Assembly: GCA_905235825.1 (NCBI GenBank)
Contig: CAJONH010000138.1
Span: 1-13,114 of the forward strand
DNA from: Candidatus Gastranaerophilales bacterium
GTDB lineage: Bacteria; Cyanobacteriota; Vampirovibrionia; Gastranaerophilales; Gastranaerophilaceae
Length of the DNA: 13,114 nucleotides
Reading direction: 5' to 3'
Below the pieces are notes generated by a model. It searched no databases, was not told the origin of the DNA, and saw nothing but the letters and a program-made list of their open reading frames with translations. Below are positions 5,489-13,114 of this stretch, piece after piece. The position numbers and the translations under genes are program-made. How positions within the stretch are numbered: the stretch's first letter is position 1; the number at the start of each line of letters is the position of its first letter.

Positions 5489-7246
5489 CTATTGCTTCTG
5501 TCTGAATACTTTCAGTCCTGATTTTTCAATGTCAGGAGTATCAATTTCAAATAAATGTACTCTGCCTTTGCCTAATTCTACATTTAATCTTTCATCTGAT
5601 GCTTGAATAGTAGAATTTTCACCATAAGACGGGAACAAATTTGTTAATTTTTGAGTATCTTTTAATCCGGGAATTTGAATACTGCCGGATTCCTTTGAAT
5701 TAACATCTTTATTTGCTACAACAAGCAGAGTCTTACCATGCCAGTGTCTTGCATAAGCAATTATTTTATCGTTTTTATCTCCGTCAACCTTTAAAGGTAT
5801 AAATGAACCTATAGTCAGAGTTTTATGATACTTTGGATTATTTCTTACTTCCAGTGTACTTTTCATAAAGTCACCTATTTCGGGATGTTTACCGATTAAA
5901 GGTCGTGAGAAATTAAAAATATCGGGTTTATGCGGATGAACATAACATTTATTTGAATTTGTATCTGTTTGACTATCTTCCGTATTTTTATCAAAATCGT
6001 AATCATAAGTATCACCGGATTGATAACCGTCAAAGTAATACGGATTTAACATAGGTAAAGTTGCCTGAATACCGGAAACAAGATTTACATAATCTACACC
6101 GCCGTGATTCATTATGGATACATCATCATGAGTACCGAAAGAACCTATTAAAGATTTACCTGCATCAAGCTCCTGTGACATAGCCAAACATTGTTTTACA
6201 TAATCTATTACTTCAGAGGCTTTAGACATATCATGGAATATATGCCATTGACCGTATATACTGTCGAAACCTGAATTTAAAGAATCTCTGGGACGGTCTT
6301 TTTTTGTATAAGCCTGAGCTTCCGCATCTTCTTCCGTATATGTTTCGGCTAAAAATGCACATTCAGGATCTATTTCTCTTGCATGATTTATTACAATATC
6401 CCAAAATTCCGTGGGTTTAGCTCTGGCAACATCGGCTCTGATACCATCTACACCCAATTCACCAACAAATAAATCGATATAATCAAGATGCATTTTAACT
6501 AAATTAGGATTTAATTCACGTTTAGTTTCATCTTTCCAGGTGCCGAAAAGTCTTATATCATTCCAGCCTTCCGGTGTTTGAGGTGTACCGTCTTTATTGA
6601 ATGCCATTAAATCTTTTCTGTTAAGGAATAAATCATAAGATGCACAGCTTGGAAGGTCAAGCATTACACTTATGTCACGTTTATGACATTCATTAATAAA
6701 GTTTTTAAATTCTTCTTTTACGCTTCTGGGATCATTCGGATCATCCAATGCAGGGTCAATCTTTAAGAAGTCGAGCGGTGCATAAACAGAACCGGCCGTT
6801 CCGTAAGCATTCTTTTTACCCGGAGGATGTATGGGTAATACGTGCAGAGTATTTATACCGAGATTTTTTAACTCATCAAGCCTGTCTATTGCATTATTAA
6901 AATTCCCTTTTACATCACCTTCTCTGATAAGCTGATTTCCAGTATTATCCTTTGCACCGAGTGTTCTCATAATAACACCCATTATTACCGCTTCATTATT
7001 TTTAAATTTTGTTCTTAAATTATTCTTATAAGGCTTTGAAACAGTTTGTGTTTCGTTAACGGAATTTATTCTTGCTGATTGTACAATTCCTTGATATTGA
7101 AGAAATTGCTGCAGTATGTTTGTTTTTTCTTCCTGCCTTGGAAGAAATTGCTGCTGAGGAGCGGAAACTACACCCAAAGTTTCCGGAAATCTTTGAAAAT
7201 TTGATGTAGGTTGAATATTTGAAAATTTATCAATGTAGTTAGACAT
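5489..7246 (-). CDS. GlgE-like glycoside hydrolase family 13 (alpha-amylase superfamily) protein
   Basis: A 585-aa alpha-glucan-active enzyme by fold. Residues 1-85 are Gln-rich and probably disordered, with no signal peptide. A (beta/alpha)8 barrel spans about 86-470, with LHVLPIHPPG at 134-143, a region I Asp197 (MLDLPSC), nucleophile Asp272 in GIRADVARAKP, acid/base Glu301 in FLAET, and Asp374 in GTHDD. A beta-sandwich C-domain follows (about 480-570, with IIAYARHWHGKTLLVVAN). The wording around region I (D then Cys in place of the usual NH) and the KPTEFWDIVI stretch recall GlgE maltosyltransferases rather than secreted amylases, but GlgE's N-terminal domain is absent. Substrate and reaction (hydrolysis or transfer) cannot be fixed. 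Its start overlaps the 835-aa gene by 8 nt and its stop is 10 bp before the 148-aa gene, so it belongs firmly to this operon. Confidence 0.85.
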   Translation of the reverse strand: MSNYIDKFSNIQPTSNFQRFPETLGVVSAPQQQFLPRQEEKTNILQQFLQYQGIVQSARINSVNETQTVSKPYKNNLRTKFKNNEAVIMGVIMRTLGAKDNTGNQLIREGDVKGNFNNAIDRLDELKNLGINTLHVLPIHPPGKKNAYGTAGSVYAPLDFLKIDPALDDPNDPRSVKEEFKNFINECHKRDISVMLDLPSCASYDLFLNRKDLMAFNKDGTPQTPEGWNDIRLFGTWKDETKRELNPNLVKMHLDYIDLFVGELGVDGIRADVARAKPTEFWDIVINHAREIDPECAFLAETYTEEDAEAQAYTKKDRPRDSLNSGFDSIYGQWHIFHDMSKASEVIDYVKQCLAMSQELDAGKSLIGSFGTHDDVSIMNHGGVDYVNLVSGIQATLPMLNPYYFDGYQSGDTYDYDFDKNTEDSQTDTNSNKCYVHPHKPDIFNFSRPLIGKHPEIGDFMKSTLEVRNNPKYHKTLTIGSFIPLKVDGDKNDKIIAYARHWHGKTLLVVANKDVNSKESGSIQIPGLKDTQKLTNLFPSYGENSTIQASDERLNVELGKGRVHLFEIDTPDIEKSGLKVFRQKQ

Positions 7247-9746
7247 TTTTTCTGCTTTCTTCTTCTACCTGCTGCTCTATTTTATCTTTACGACCGAACA
7301 TTAGTCCGGCACCAACTGTTATACCTGTCAATGCTACCATTGCACCGCCAAAAATCTGCATCCATTTTTTTGAATTATATTTATTTTTTGATATGTCAAT
7401 GATTGTGTCGTATACTGTTTTTCCTACAAGATTATTCTTCTTAGCCCAATCAGTACCGTTAGATGCACCGTTAACATTATATTGCGACAATGACGGTGTT
7501 TTATCATTTATCCAATTGCCAATTTCTTCTATAAATTCTTTTCTGTATTCGCTATAGTTACGTGTCATTCTCTTTATTTGGTCTTCTGAAAGTCCGCTGT
7601 TTTTTGAATTTAAACAAGCTTCTATTACATTAACGTGGTCTTTATGGTCTTGGAATATGGTTTTCATTACTACTTTAAATTCATCAGGAGATAATTCAAA
7701 CCCCGGAGTTGTAAGTTTTTCAACATGATCTGTCGTTGTGGCTTTCATTACAACATCCTTACAAATCTGTGTCAATCTTTTCAGTGTTTCTTCATCAGGA
7801 TGTTTACCTACTTCTTTAAGATTTTCTACCAATTTATCATTTAATGCACTTCCCTGTGCTTGTTTTAATACATCTAAAGTTAATATCATGCGATAGAATG
7901 AAGACCTTGCACCCGATACGGTATTTTCTGCACTATTATAGTATATATTAGCAAGAGTACCCGGCGATGCATGTTTTTCATATTCTGATAATGTATCGGA
8001 CATAAATTTATCTGCCAGTTCAGTAAAATATTCATGATGTTTAAATCTTGAATGAGCATTCATAAATACTTCATGTGCTTTACTTGTCGGAGGTGTCAGG
8101 GATTTTCCGTTCTTATCGACACCGGGATTTAATTCTTTCTTTGTAAACTGTCTTAAATTATACAGCATTGCATCATCGCTGTTACGCCAATTAGAAGATG
8201 TAATTTGTTCGTAGCGATCTATTTTTTTCATTAAATCAATAACAGTTCTTGTAAATTTTTTCTTTTTACCGTCGCTTACAAGATTATTGAGTTTTTCATC
8301 TATTAATTCTTTATTACCGTTGGCTATTTGTCTTACTTCTTTTGTTGTAAACGGATTATCAAGATTTAATACATCAACAAATTTCCCGCAGACTTTATTC
8401 CATTGATTTGCTATAAACGAATCCGGTCTTTCTCCTATTCTTGCATTAACGTATTTATCCACTGTAATTTTTTTATACATAAATTTATTGAAACTTTCAT
8501 AGAAATATGTGAGTTGTGTAGTTAAACTGCCCAGTTTTCTTGTTCTTGCATTTTCGGTAAGTTTTTCCTGAATTTGTTTTGCACTTAATTCACTTAATGA
8601 TATTTCTTTGCCTTGACCATTAATTTTAACTTTATTATCACATTGAGATAAATACTTTGATATATCTTCTATTTGTTTTTCAGGTTCCTGTATGTGTAAT
8701 TCCATATATTGGCTTAAATTTTCCAAATCATTTTTTGGAAGTGCATTTATATATTGTTTACCGAAGGTTTTTTCCAAAAGTTTTTTATTAATAGGATTAT
8801 AAGACATTTTTTGGAACACTCTTTTTACGTCACCTCTTATTGAGGGAACATTAGACTGTTCAATCATATAATCAAATTGATCGCATAATTTTTTTATAAT
8901 TTCGTCATCTATATTTCTATCTTTATTATGTTCTATAAATCCCATGAATTTTTTAAGTGCTTCAGCCTGTTCTTTTTTCGTAGGATTATCTTTTACTTTA
9001 TTAGAGAAACATTCTTCCTGTGTTGTTACAAGTTCATCATTTTGAAGCCAAGGTCTTAAAACTTTTTCTGCCGCATTACAGCTTAATGCTGTCATAATAG
9101 GAGTTGCCAGACCTGCTGTCATCATCCAAAGTGTATTTGCCTGAACAGCTGTTTTATGAGCTCTTTGTTTTATAAAACTGTCCCTATCGGGTAGATTTTC
9201 CGAAACCCCCATTTTTTTACCGATATTATCCAAATCTTCACGTGGTAACATATCGGTTAATACATATTGCGGATCTTGATAAAGTCCTTTTTTTCTGCCT
9301 TGAGAATCAATGTATTCCTGTTGAAAATCAACACCTGTCCTTGCTTTAATAGGTAAACCTATAGCTAATTTAGGCCAAAGTGCCATTGAAGCAAAAAATG
9401 AACCAAAGCCTACAACTTCCATTGTTTTACTTAATTTGAAAGGATTTTTATAAAACAAATATGAAGCAATACCAAGCGAACCGGCTTTCATTCCCAAATC
9501 GTTAATTCGTCCGAGTTCATGGTCATTTGCTTTACCTTTAGCTGCTTTTCCGACACTTACTATGTCATACGCAAAATCTTTAACATATTCTATTGGAGAA
9601 CCAATAACTTTTGAAGGAAGCAATTTTGCTTTATCTTCAAGCGGTTTAACTCTGCCGGCAGTACTATAAGTATTGGAATTAAATTTTTCCCTGCCGGGAA
9701 TGTTCAAACCGGTATTTGAAATTAATGAATCTAATAAATTTGCCAT
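7239..9746 (-). CDS. Large protein of unknown function, enlarged paralogue of the 400-aa neighbour
   Basis: An 835-aa protein I cannot assign to a family. It has hydrophobic segments near 86-100, 109-132, 204-222 and 796-817, with a long, mostly helical, charged and presumably soluble region between about 235 and 790. The N-terminal part matches the product of the preceding gene: a P.K...G.D segment (132-140 here, 143-151 there) and GKKMG followed 26-27 residues later by QAN and a hydrophobic helix (176-180/202-204 here, 230-234/257-259 there). Both end with a C-terminal hydrophobic segment and a charged tail. It starts 1 bp after the 400-aa gene and overlaps the GH13 gene by 8 nt. A membrane-anchored scaffold or partner of the GH13 enzyme is a reasonable guess only. 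Confidence 0.75.
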   Translation of the reverse strand: MANLLDSLISNTGLNIPGREKFNSNTYSTAGRVKPLEDKAKLLPSKVIGSPIEYVKDFAYDIVSVGKAAKGKANDHELGRINDLGMKAGSLGIASYLFYKNPFKLSKTMEVVGFGSFFASMALWPKLAIGLPIKARTGVDFQQEYIDSQGRKKGLYQDPQYVLTDMLPREDLDNIGKKMGVSENLPDRDSFIKQRAHKTAVQANTLWMMTAGLATPIMTALSCNAAEKVLRPWLQNDELVTTQEECFSNKVKDNPTKKEQAEALKKFMGFIEHNKDRNIDDEIIKKLCDQFDYMIEQSNVPSIRGDVKRVFQKMSYNPINKKLLEKTFGKQYINALPKNDLENLSQYMELHIQEPEKQIEDISKYLSQCDNKVKINGQGKEISLSELSAKQIQEKLTENARTRKLGSLTTQLTYFYESFNKFMYKKITVDKYVNARIGERPDSFIANQWNKVCGKFVDVLNLDNPFTTKEVRQIANGNKELIDEKLNNLVSDGKKKKFTRTVIDLMKKIDRYEQITSSNWRNSDDAMLYNLRQFTKKELNPGVDKNGKSLTPPTSKAHEVFMNAHSRFKHHEYFTELADKFMSDTLSEYEKHASPGTLANIYYNSAENTVSGARSSFYRMILTLDVLKQAQGSALNDKLVENLKEVGKHPDEETLKRLTQICKDVVMKATTTDHVEKLTTPGFELSPDEFKVVMKTIFQDHKDHVNVIEACLNSKNSGLSEDQIKRMTRNYSEYRKEFIEEIGNWINDKTPSLSQYNVNGASNGTDWAKKNNLVGKTVYDTIIDISKNKYNSKKWMQIFGGAMVALTGITVGAGLMFGRKDKIEQQVEEESRKNV

Positions 9747-9747
9747 A

Positions 9748-10950
9748 CTAACATACTACCTTTTCTTTGCTGTCATCTATTAAAGAAGCTGATGCAATTG
9801 AAGATGTTCCCCTATCTTTATTAACGTTTTTTAATGTAAGAAAATTGCCTAACAACGTTGTTCCAAGTGCAAGACCAAATAGGGTTCTTCCTGCTATATG
9901 CTTAGCTTCCGGCTTTTTCAAAGTATCTACGGTTTGATGTTTACATTTATTAACAATATAATCTATAGGCCCGTTTTTATCAGTACCTACAAACTCTTTA
10001 AAGCTGTCGACTAAATTTTTACCAAAATCTTTTACAAAAGGAATATGTTTAACTCCGTTTTTCCAGTCGGTAAATCTTTGCACGGGATTAGCCAAAAAAC
10101 CTTCCCAAGGTTTTTGCATTGCAATACCAACACCTGTTGCTGCCCATAAATATGAACTTAAAGTTGCAAATGCGTTTGCTTGAATTATTTTTTCTTTTAT
10201 AATCGGCTTCATTTTTTGATCGCTGTGTTCCAAATCCTTGTCGCTGAAGCCCATTTTCTTACCAACTTCGGTGAAATAAGCATTTCGGTCTTCACCTATA
10301 TCTTTATTATCATATAATAAATCCCAGCGTGGAAAATCTGCACTTTCAAATGCTTTATGATATTCGTATGCGACTAAATCGCCGTTTTTATCTTTTTCTG
10401 TTTCTTTTGATACATCTTCTTTTTGCTCATTGTGCAAAACTTCAACATTTCGTTCTTCGGGCATTTCGTTTATTTTCTTTTTATACGGGAGATTAACATC
10501 AATACCGTACTTGTATTTAAGGGGTTCTTCGATAAATTTTCTTGAAAGTGTTTTTGCCGCACCGTAGAAAACAACACCCAATGCCATTTTTTTGCCTAAT
10601 TTTTTTGCACTTGCAGCTGCTTCATCATCAAAAAATCGGCTTGCCCCGTTAAATACTGCCATCATTGTTGCCGAACCTATTAAGTAAGGAACGGTTCCCA
10701 TTGTTAAAAATTCGTAGAAATTAGCGTTTTTACTTCCTTCTAAACCTTTTTTCGGATAATTATAAAACGCATTTTTCAGCTTATCGCCTTCAATTTTTAA
10801 ACTTGTTAAAACAGGATGCTCTTTTTGCTGTGTATAAAGAAGTTTTGCTTCTTCCTCCTGTTCTTGAACTTTCTCTTTCTCTTTATTGCCGAAAAACATA
10901 TTTCGTGCAAAACTTGTACCTTGATTGTTAACACTTGATAAATAGACCAT
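9748..10950 (-). CDS. Membrane-associated protein of unknown function, first gene of the GH13 operon
   Basis: A 400-aa protein of no recognised family. The first 22 residues end in N-M-F-F-G, followed by a strongly charged K/E/Q stretch (22-45). Hydrophobic segments lie near 82-103, 121-135, 256-278 and 352-372, with a charged acidic loop between about 155 and 250. The GKKMG (230-234) and QAN (257-259) landmarks align it with the next gene's product. It ends in a C-terminal Cys. The start is well supported: GAGG at 10955-10958 lies 4 nt before the ATG. It heads a four-gene operon with 1-bp spacing to the next gene, and the 219-bp region upstream holds the likely promoter. Confidence 0.75.
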   Translation of the reverse strand: MVYLSSVNNQGTSFARNMFFGNKEKEKVQEQEEEAKLLYTQQKEHPVLTSLKIEGDKLKNAFYNYPKKGLEGSKNANFYEFLTMGTVPYLIGSATMMAVFNGASRFFDDEAAASAKKLGKKMALGVVFYGAAKTLSRKFIEEPLKYKYGIDVNLPYKKKINEMPEERNVEVLHNEQKEDVSKETEKDKNGDLVAYEYHKAFESADFPRWDLLYDNKDIGEDRNAYFTEVGKKMGFSDKDLEHSDQKMKPIIKEKIIQANAFATLSSYLWAATGVGIAMQKPWEGFLANPVQRFTDWKNGVKHIPFVKDFGKNLVDSFKEFVGTDKNGPIDYIVNKCKHQTVDTLKKPEAKHIAGRTLFGLALGTTLLGNFLTLKNVNKDRGTSSIASASLIDDSKEKVVC

Positions 10951-11017
10951 GACGCCTCACGAATACATACCCGATTACATAAACATCCTAAACAAATATT
11001 ATTGCTACATATATCGA

Positions 11018-11037
11018 TAAAAAAAACAATTTTTTTA
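11018..11037. repeat. A-tract/T-tract inverted repeat in the leader region of the GH13 operon
   Basis: TAAAAAAA (11018-11025) and TTTTTTTA (11030-11037) are perfect inverted arms around ACAA. The stem has only A-T pairs, so a stable RNA hairpin is doubtful; curved DNA or an UP-like element is as likely. It lies between the candidate promoter at 11074-11101 and the first gene of the GH13 operon. Confidence 0.4.
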
Positions 11038-11073
11038 CATTTATTTACACATCTTTTGCATATTTAGTACGAT

Positions 11074-11101
11074 ATTTTATAATAATAAAATTCTTTTACA
11101 A
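11074..11101 (-). promoter_or_regulatory. Candidate promoter of the GH13 operon
   Basis: On the minus strand TTGTAA (11096-11101) and TAAAAT (11074-11079) are separated by 16 bp. The predicted start near 11067 would give a leader of about 116 nt before the GAGG ribosome site at 10955-10958. A second, weaker option is TTGTTT within the A/T tract near 11025. The AT richness makes either choice uncertain. No riboswitch-like structure was recognised in the leader. Confidence 0.3.
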
Positions 11102-11169
11102 TTTTCTACCTCCAATAATTTATTATGAAGTATAAAATTTTATTATATAAAAAAATTTTGCAGACATAT

Positions 11170-11811
11170 TTATAAAAGTTTTCTTCCGTGAGAATCACTT
11201 CCGCCTGTTTTTATCAATCCGTATTTATCAGCTGTTTGTTTTATTGTATCCTTTTTATGGAATTTTAGTATTCCACGAAATCCGTTATAAGGATAATATG
11301 CTTCAATGCCTTCAATACCTATATCAACCAGTGATTTGATAAAAAAGTCTATATCAAAACACCAATAACAAGCAGGATGAGCTAATACGGCAATACCGCC
11401 TGCCTGCTTTATTTTTGAAATAACATCTTTCGGATTTCTAAGATGAAAAAGTCTGTAAAGATTATTTCTTTTACCTAAAGAGGATTTTGTAAAAAGAGTT
11501 TTCAATTCAATATTATCAATATCAATCCCGTAACCTAATATATGTATAATTATACCTTTATGAAAACAATCAAATTCAACTGCCGGTATTACAAAATCTT
11601 CCGCCAAAATATTTGTTGATAAATATGCATCAATATTATTATGGTCAGCTATAGCTATATATTTTTTATTTTTATTTTTCGCCTGCTCAACAATTTCAAG
11701 CGGCGACATTTTTCCGTCCGACTCGTTTGAATGTATGTGTAAATCGGCATTTTTCGTATAATCGTTTTCATTTAAAGATAATAATAATTTTTTTAAAGTT
11801 TCTCTGTTCAT
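11170..11811 (-). CDS. PHP-domain metal-dependent phosphoesterase, compact
   Basis: A 213-aa PHP-family phosphoesterase, counted from the ATG at 11811. An in-frame TTG at 11820 is a less likely start. The metal ligands of the family can be followed: His25 and His27 in DLHIHS, Asp32 in ESDGKMSP, His57 in IADHN, Glu79 in AVEF, His90 in IIHILGYGID, His145 in LAHPA, and Asp206/His208 in GGSDSHG. Such proteins (YciV/TrpH-like) act on nucleotide phosphates, for example 3',5'-nucleoside bisphosphates or short oligonucleotides. The protein is shorter than the usual 270-290 aa: the segment between the HILGYG and AHP motifs is short, and the chain stops six residues after SDS. All ligands are kept, so activity is plausible. 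It diverges from the 11866 gene. No ribosome site is evident. Confidence 0.85.
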   Translation of the reverse strand: MNRETLKKLLLSLNENDYTKNADLHIHSNESDGKMSPLEIVEQAKNKNKKYIAIADHNNIDAYLSTNILAEDFVIPAVEFDCFHKGIIIHILGYGIDIDNIELKTLFTKSSLGKRNNLYRLFHLRNPKDVISKIKQAGGIAVLAHPACYWCFDIDFFIKSLVDIGIEGIEAYYPYNGFRGILKFHKKDTIKQTADKYGLIKTGGSDSHGRKLL

Positions 11812-11865
11812 AATGCACAATATTCTACATTACTATGCTAATATAAAATGTGTAAAAGAGGAAGT

Positions 11866-12804
11866 ATGGGAAGAAAAAAAACTAATAAAATTTTATCCGT
11901 TTTAGGTATTTTTTTTAAAAGTATAAAAGTTTATTTTATGTATCTTGATAAAACCGCAAAATATATGTTTATTCCGGTATTTGGACAGATACTCGGTCTT
12001 TTTCTTATATTTTTTACTACATATTATTTTAACGTTAATATAAAAAAAATAGCTAAAATGTCATTCTTTTCTAATAATCCTGAAAATCTAATCTTCGGAT
12101 TATTTATCGTGCTTATACCGTTTCTGGTATTATACTTATACTCTTTTTACAGATATATGATTGCATTTTGTTCTTTAAACGTTGTTTTTTACACTTTGAC
12201 CCCTAAAAAAGGTACAAAAGAAATAGATTTTCAAGCTAATGATAAATATATAGAAAGAAGAATTTTTCAATATATTTTATTATTAGCTTTAATCTCAATA
12301 CTCTGCCTGTTTCCGCCTTTATGGATAGTGTTATGTCTTTCTTTTCAAGTTTTTGCACTGGAAAGTGATTCAAATTGTTTTAAAGCAGTCGGAAGAAGTA
12401 TAAGATTTACGCTTGAAAATATATTGCCCGTTCTTTTAATGCTGCTGCTTGTATTTGCTTTAACATACTGGTTTTTACCTTCACTATTTTTATGGGGATT
12501 GGAAAAGACTCCTTTTGTTGATTTCCTTGTTACAAGATTAGATGTTTATATGAGAATTTTACCATACAACGAATGGAACAGTATATTATCCGTATTCGGT
12601 AAAAATATTGACAGTGTTACGGTTGCAAGAAATGTTGCAGAAATAACATTGATGTCTGTAATAATTGGATTTACGCTTCCATACAGATGTGCATGTTTTA
12701 GCGAATTATACAGAATACTGGATAATGAACAAATAAAAGAATATTCAAAAGCAGATGAAGAAATTATAAAAAGAGCTTCATCAAAAAAAAGAAAGAATAA
12801 ATAA
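11866..12804 (+). CDS. Polytopic membrane protein of unknown function
   Basis: A 312-aa protein starting MGRKKTNK, with roughly six membrane segments: near 34-54, 76-108 (possibly two), 136-165 (possibly two), 186-204 and 259-275. The segment around 165-200 (a conserved-looking AVGRSIRFTLENILP before a hydrophobic helix) resembles the repeated element of broad YciC/GDPD-membrane-domain-type families, but this is a weak likeness. The C-terminus is a highly basic cytoplasmic tail. I place the start at 11866, because AGAGGA (11857-11862) lies just before that ATG; an in-frame ATG at 11848 would add six residues but has no ribosome site. It is followed 6 bp later by the zinc-ribbon gene, so the two are probably co-transcribed. 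Confidence 0.75.
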   Translation: MGRKKTNKILSVLGIFFKSIKVYFMYLDKTAKYMFIPVFGQILGLFLIFFTTYYFNVNIKKIAKMSFFSNNPENLIFGLFIVLIPFLVLYLYSFYRYMIAFCSLNVVFYTLTPKKGTKEIDFQANDKYIERRIFQYILLLALISILCLFPPLWIVLCLSFQVFALESDSNCFKAVGRSIRFTLENILPVLLMLLLVFALTYWFLPSLFLWGLEKTPFVDFLVTRLDVYMRILPYNEWNSILSVFGKNIDSVTVARNVAEITLMSVIIGFTLPYRCACFSELYRILDNEQIKEYSKADEEIIKRASSKKRKNK

Positions 12805-12810
12805 ACAATA

Positions 12811-13026
12811 ATGTTCAAGTGTAAAAAATGTAATTCAATTGATAAATTTGAATTAATGTTCAGCCCTTCATACAAAGGAACAAAAAAGTTTGCGGTTGAA
12901 TATACAAAAAATAAAGATTTAAAAATAATTGTTGACGGATATACGTTTATACCTGATTTATCATTTATGAATGCACATGCCGTATGCAGATATTGCGGAA
13001 GTATAAATTGCTGGGATTACCAATAA
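12811..13026 (+). CDS. Small zinc-ribbon-like protein
   Basis: A 71-aa protein with two CxxC pairs, Cys4/Cys7 and Cys59/Cys62, and an additional Cys67. This is the spacing of a four-Cys zinc ribbon, with the knuckles brought together by a beta-rich middle segment. No further domain is present. Role unknown; small zinc ribbons often bind nucleic acid or partner proteins. It starts 6 bp after the membrane protein gene and lacks a strong ribosome site of its own, which suggests coupled translation. The short length and lack of a recognised family limit confidence in function, not in the gene. Confidence 0.65.
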   Translation: MFKCKKCNSIDKFELMFSPSYKGTKKFAVEYTKNKDLKIIVDGYTFIPDLSFMNAHAVCRYCGSINCWDYQ

Positions 13027-13068
13027 AATTTAATACTAAATCAAAACTTTTGTCAACTAATACGTTAA

Positions 13069-13114
13069 ATAATAAAACTTAAAGCAGCAAGAGAAGGTGC
13101 AGGTTTAACGCAGG
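13069..13114 (+). CDS. Possible start of an XRE helix-turn-helix gene, or a remnant, cut by the right edge
   Basis: After an in-frame TAA at 13066-13068 the frame reads I-I-K-L-K-A-A-R-E-G-A-G-L-T-Q to the window edge, which closely resembles helix 1 and the beginning of helix 2 of XRE domains. No ATG, GTG or TTG lies between the stop and the motif; the only candidates are two ATA codons. It is either a gene with a rare start, a decayed copy, or a chance match. TTGTCA at 13050-13055 is a possible -35 with no good -10 partner. Confidence 0.35.
   Translation, partial: MIKLKAAREGAGLTQ

Noticed and set aside
11109..11113. Perfect GGAGG on the minus strand in the leader region of the GH13 operon
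   Set aside because: The only nearby TTG is followed at once by a stop, and an ATT start would give just 12 codons, so no leader peptide can be supported.
12546..12875. 109-codon minus-strand open frame across the membrane protein and zinc-ribbon genes
   Set aside because: It is antisense to two better-supported genes and its hydrophobicity mirrors the membrane protein's codons.

Overview
The window is AT-rich with compact genes, most of them on the minus strand. Its proteins, together with AT richness and short N-terminal leaders ending in an F-G pair, resemble the non-photosynthetic gut relatives of cyanobacteria (Vampirovibrionia/Melainabacteria, order Gastranaerophilales). That placement is inference from protein style. 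No rRNA or other phylogenetic marker gene except RuvC is present.

Layout. At the left edge (1-432, minus) is the N-terminal part of a TupA-like ATP-grasp glycan-modification protein. Its reading frame runs into a dispersed hairpin repeat. A regulatory interval (433-702) follows, with a perfect 15-bp inverted repeat whose two arms lie beside two divergent TATAAT boxes, then a tandem XRE regulator (703-1140, plus). A convergent two-gene minus unit (2790 to 1183) encodes a TPR protein and an LPG-synthase-TM/flippase-like membrane protein. It is preceded by a palindrome that could be an operator or a hairpin. Next is a housekeeping operon (4977 to 2993): ruvC, a small membrane protein and mtnA, tightly coupled and headed by a promoter predicted to give a leaderless ruvC mRNA.

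The most interesting block is the tight four-gene minus operon at 10950-5032. In order of transcription it encodes a 400-aa membrane-associated protein, an 835-aa protein that looks like its enlarged paralogue, a 585-aa GlgE-like GH13 alpha-glucan enzyme with no signal peptide, and a 148-aa protein with one hydrophobic segment and an AQKQ repeat tail. Gaps are +1, -8 and +10 nt. I recognise only the GH13 enzyme. The linkage suggests an uncharacterised membrane-associated alpha-glucan system.

The right side has a compact PHP-family metal phosphoesterase (11170-11811, minus). Divergent from it are a polytopic membrane protein (11866-12804) and a 71-aa zinc-ribbon-like protein (12811-13026). At the right edge an open frame reads like the first helix of another XRE domain but has no ordinary start codon in view.

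No tRNA, rRNA, CRISPR array, insertion sequence or replication origin was found.
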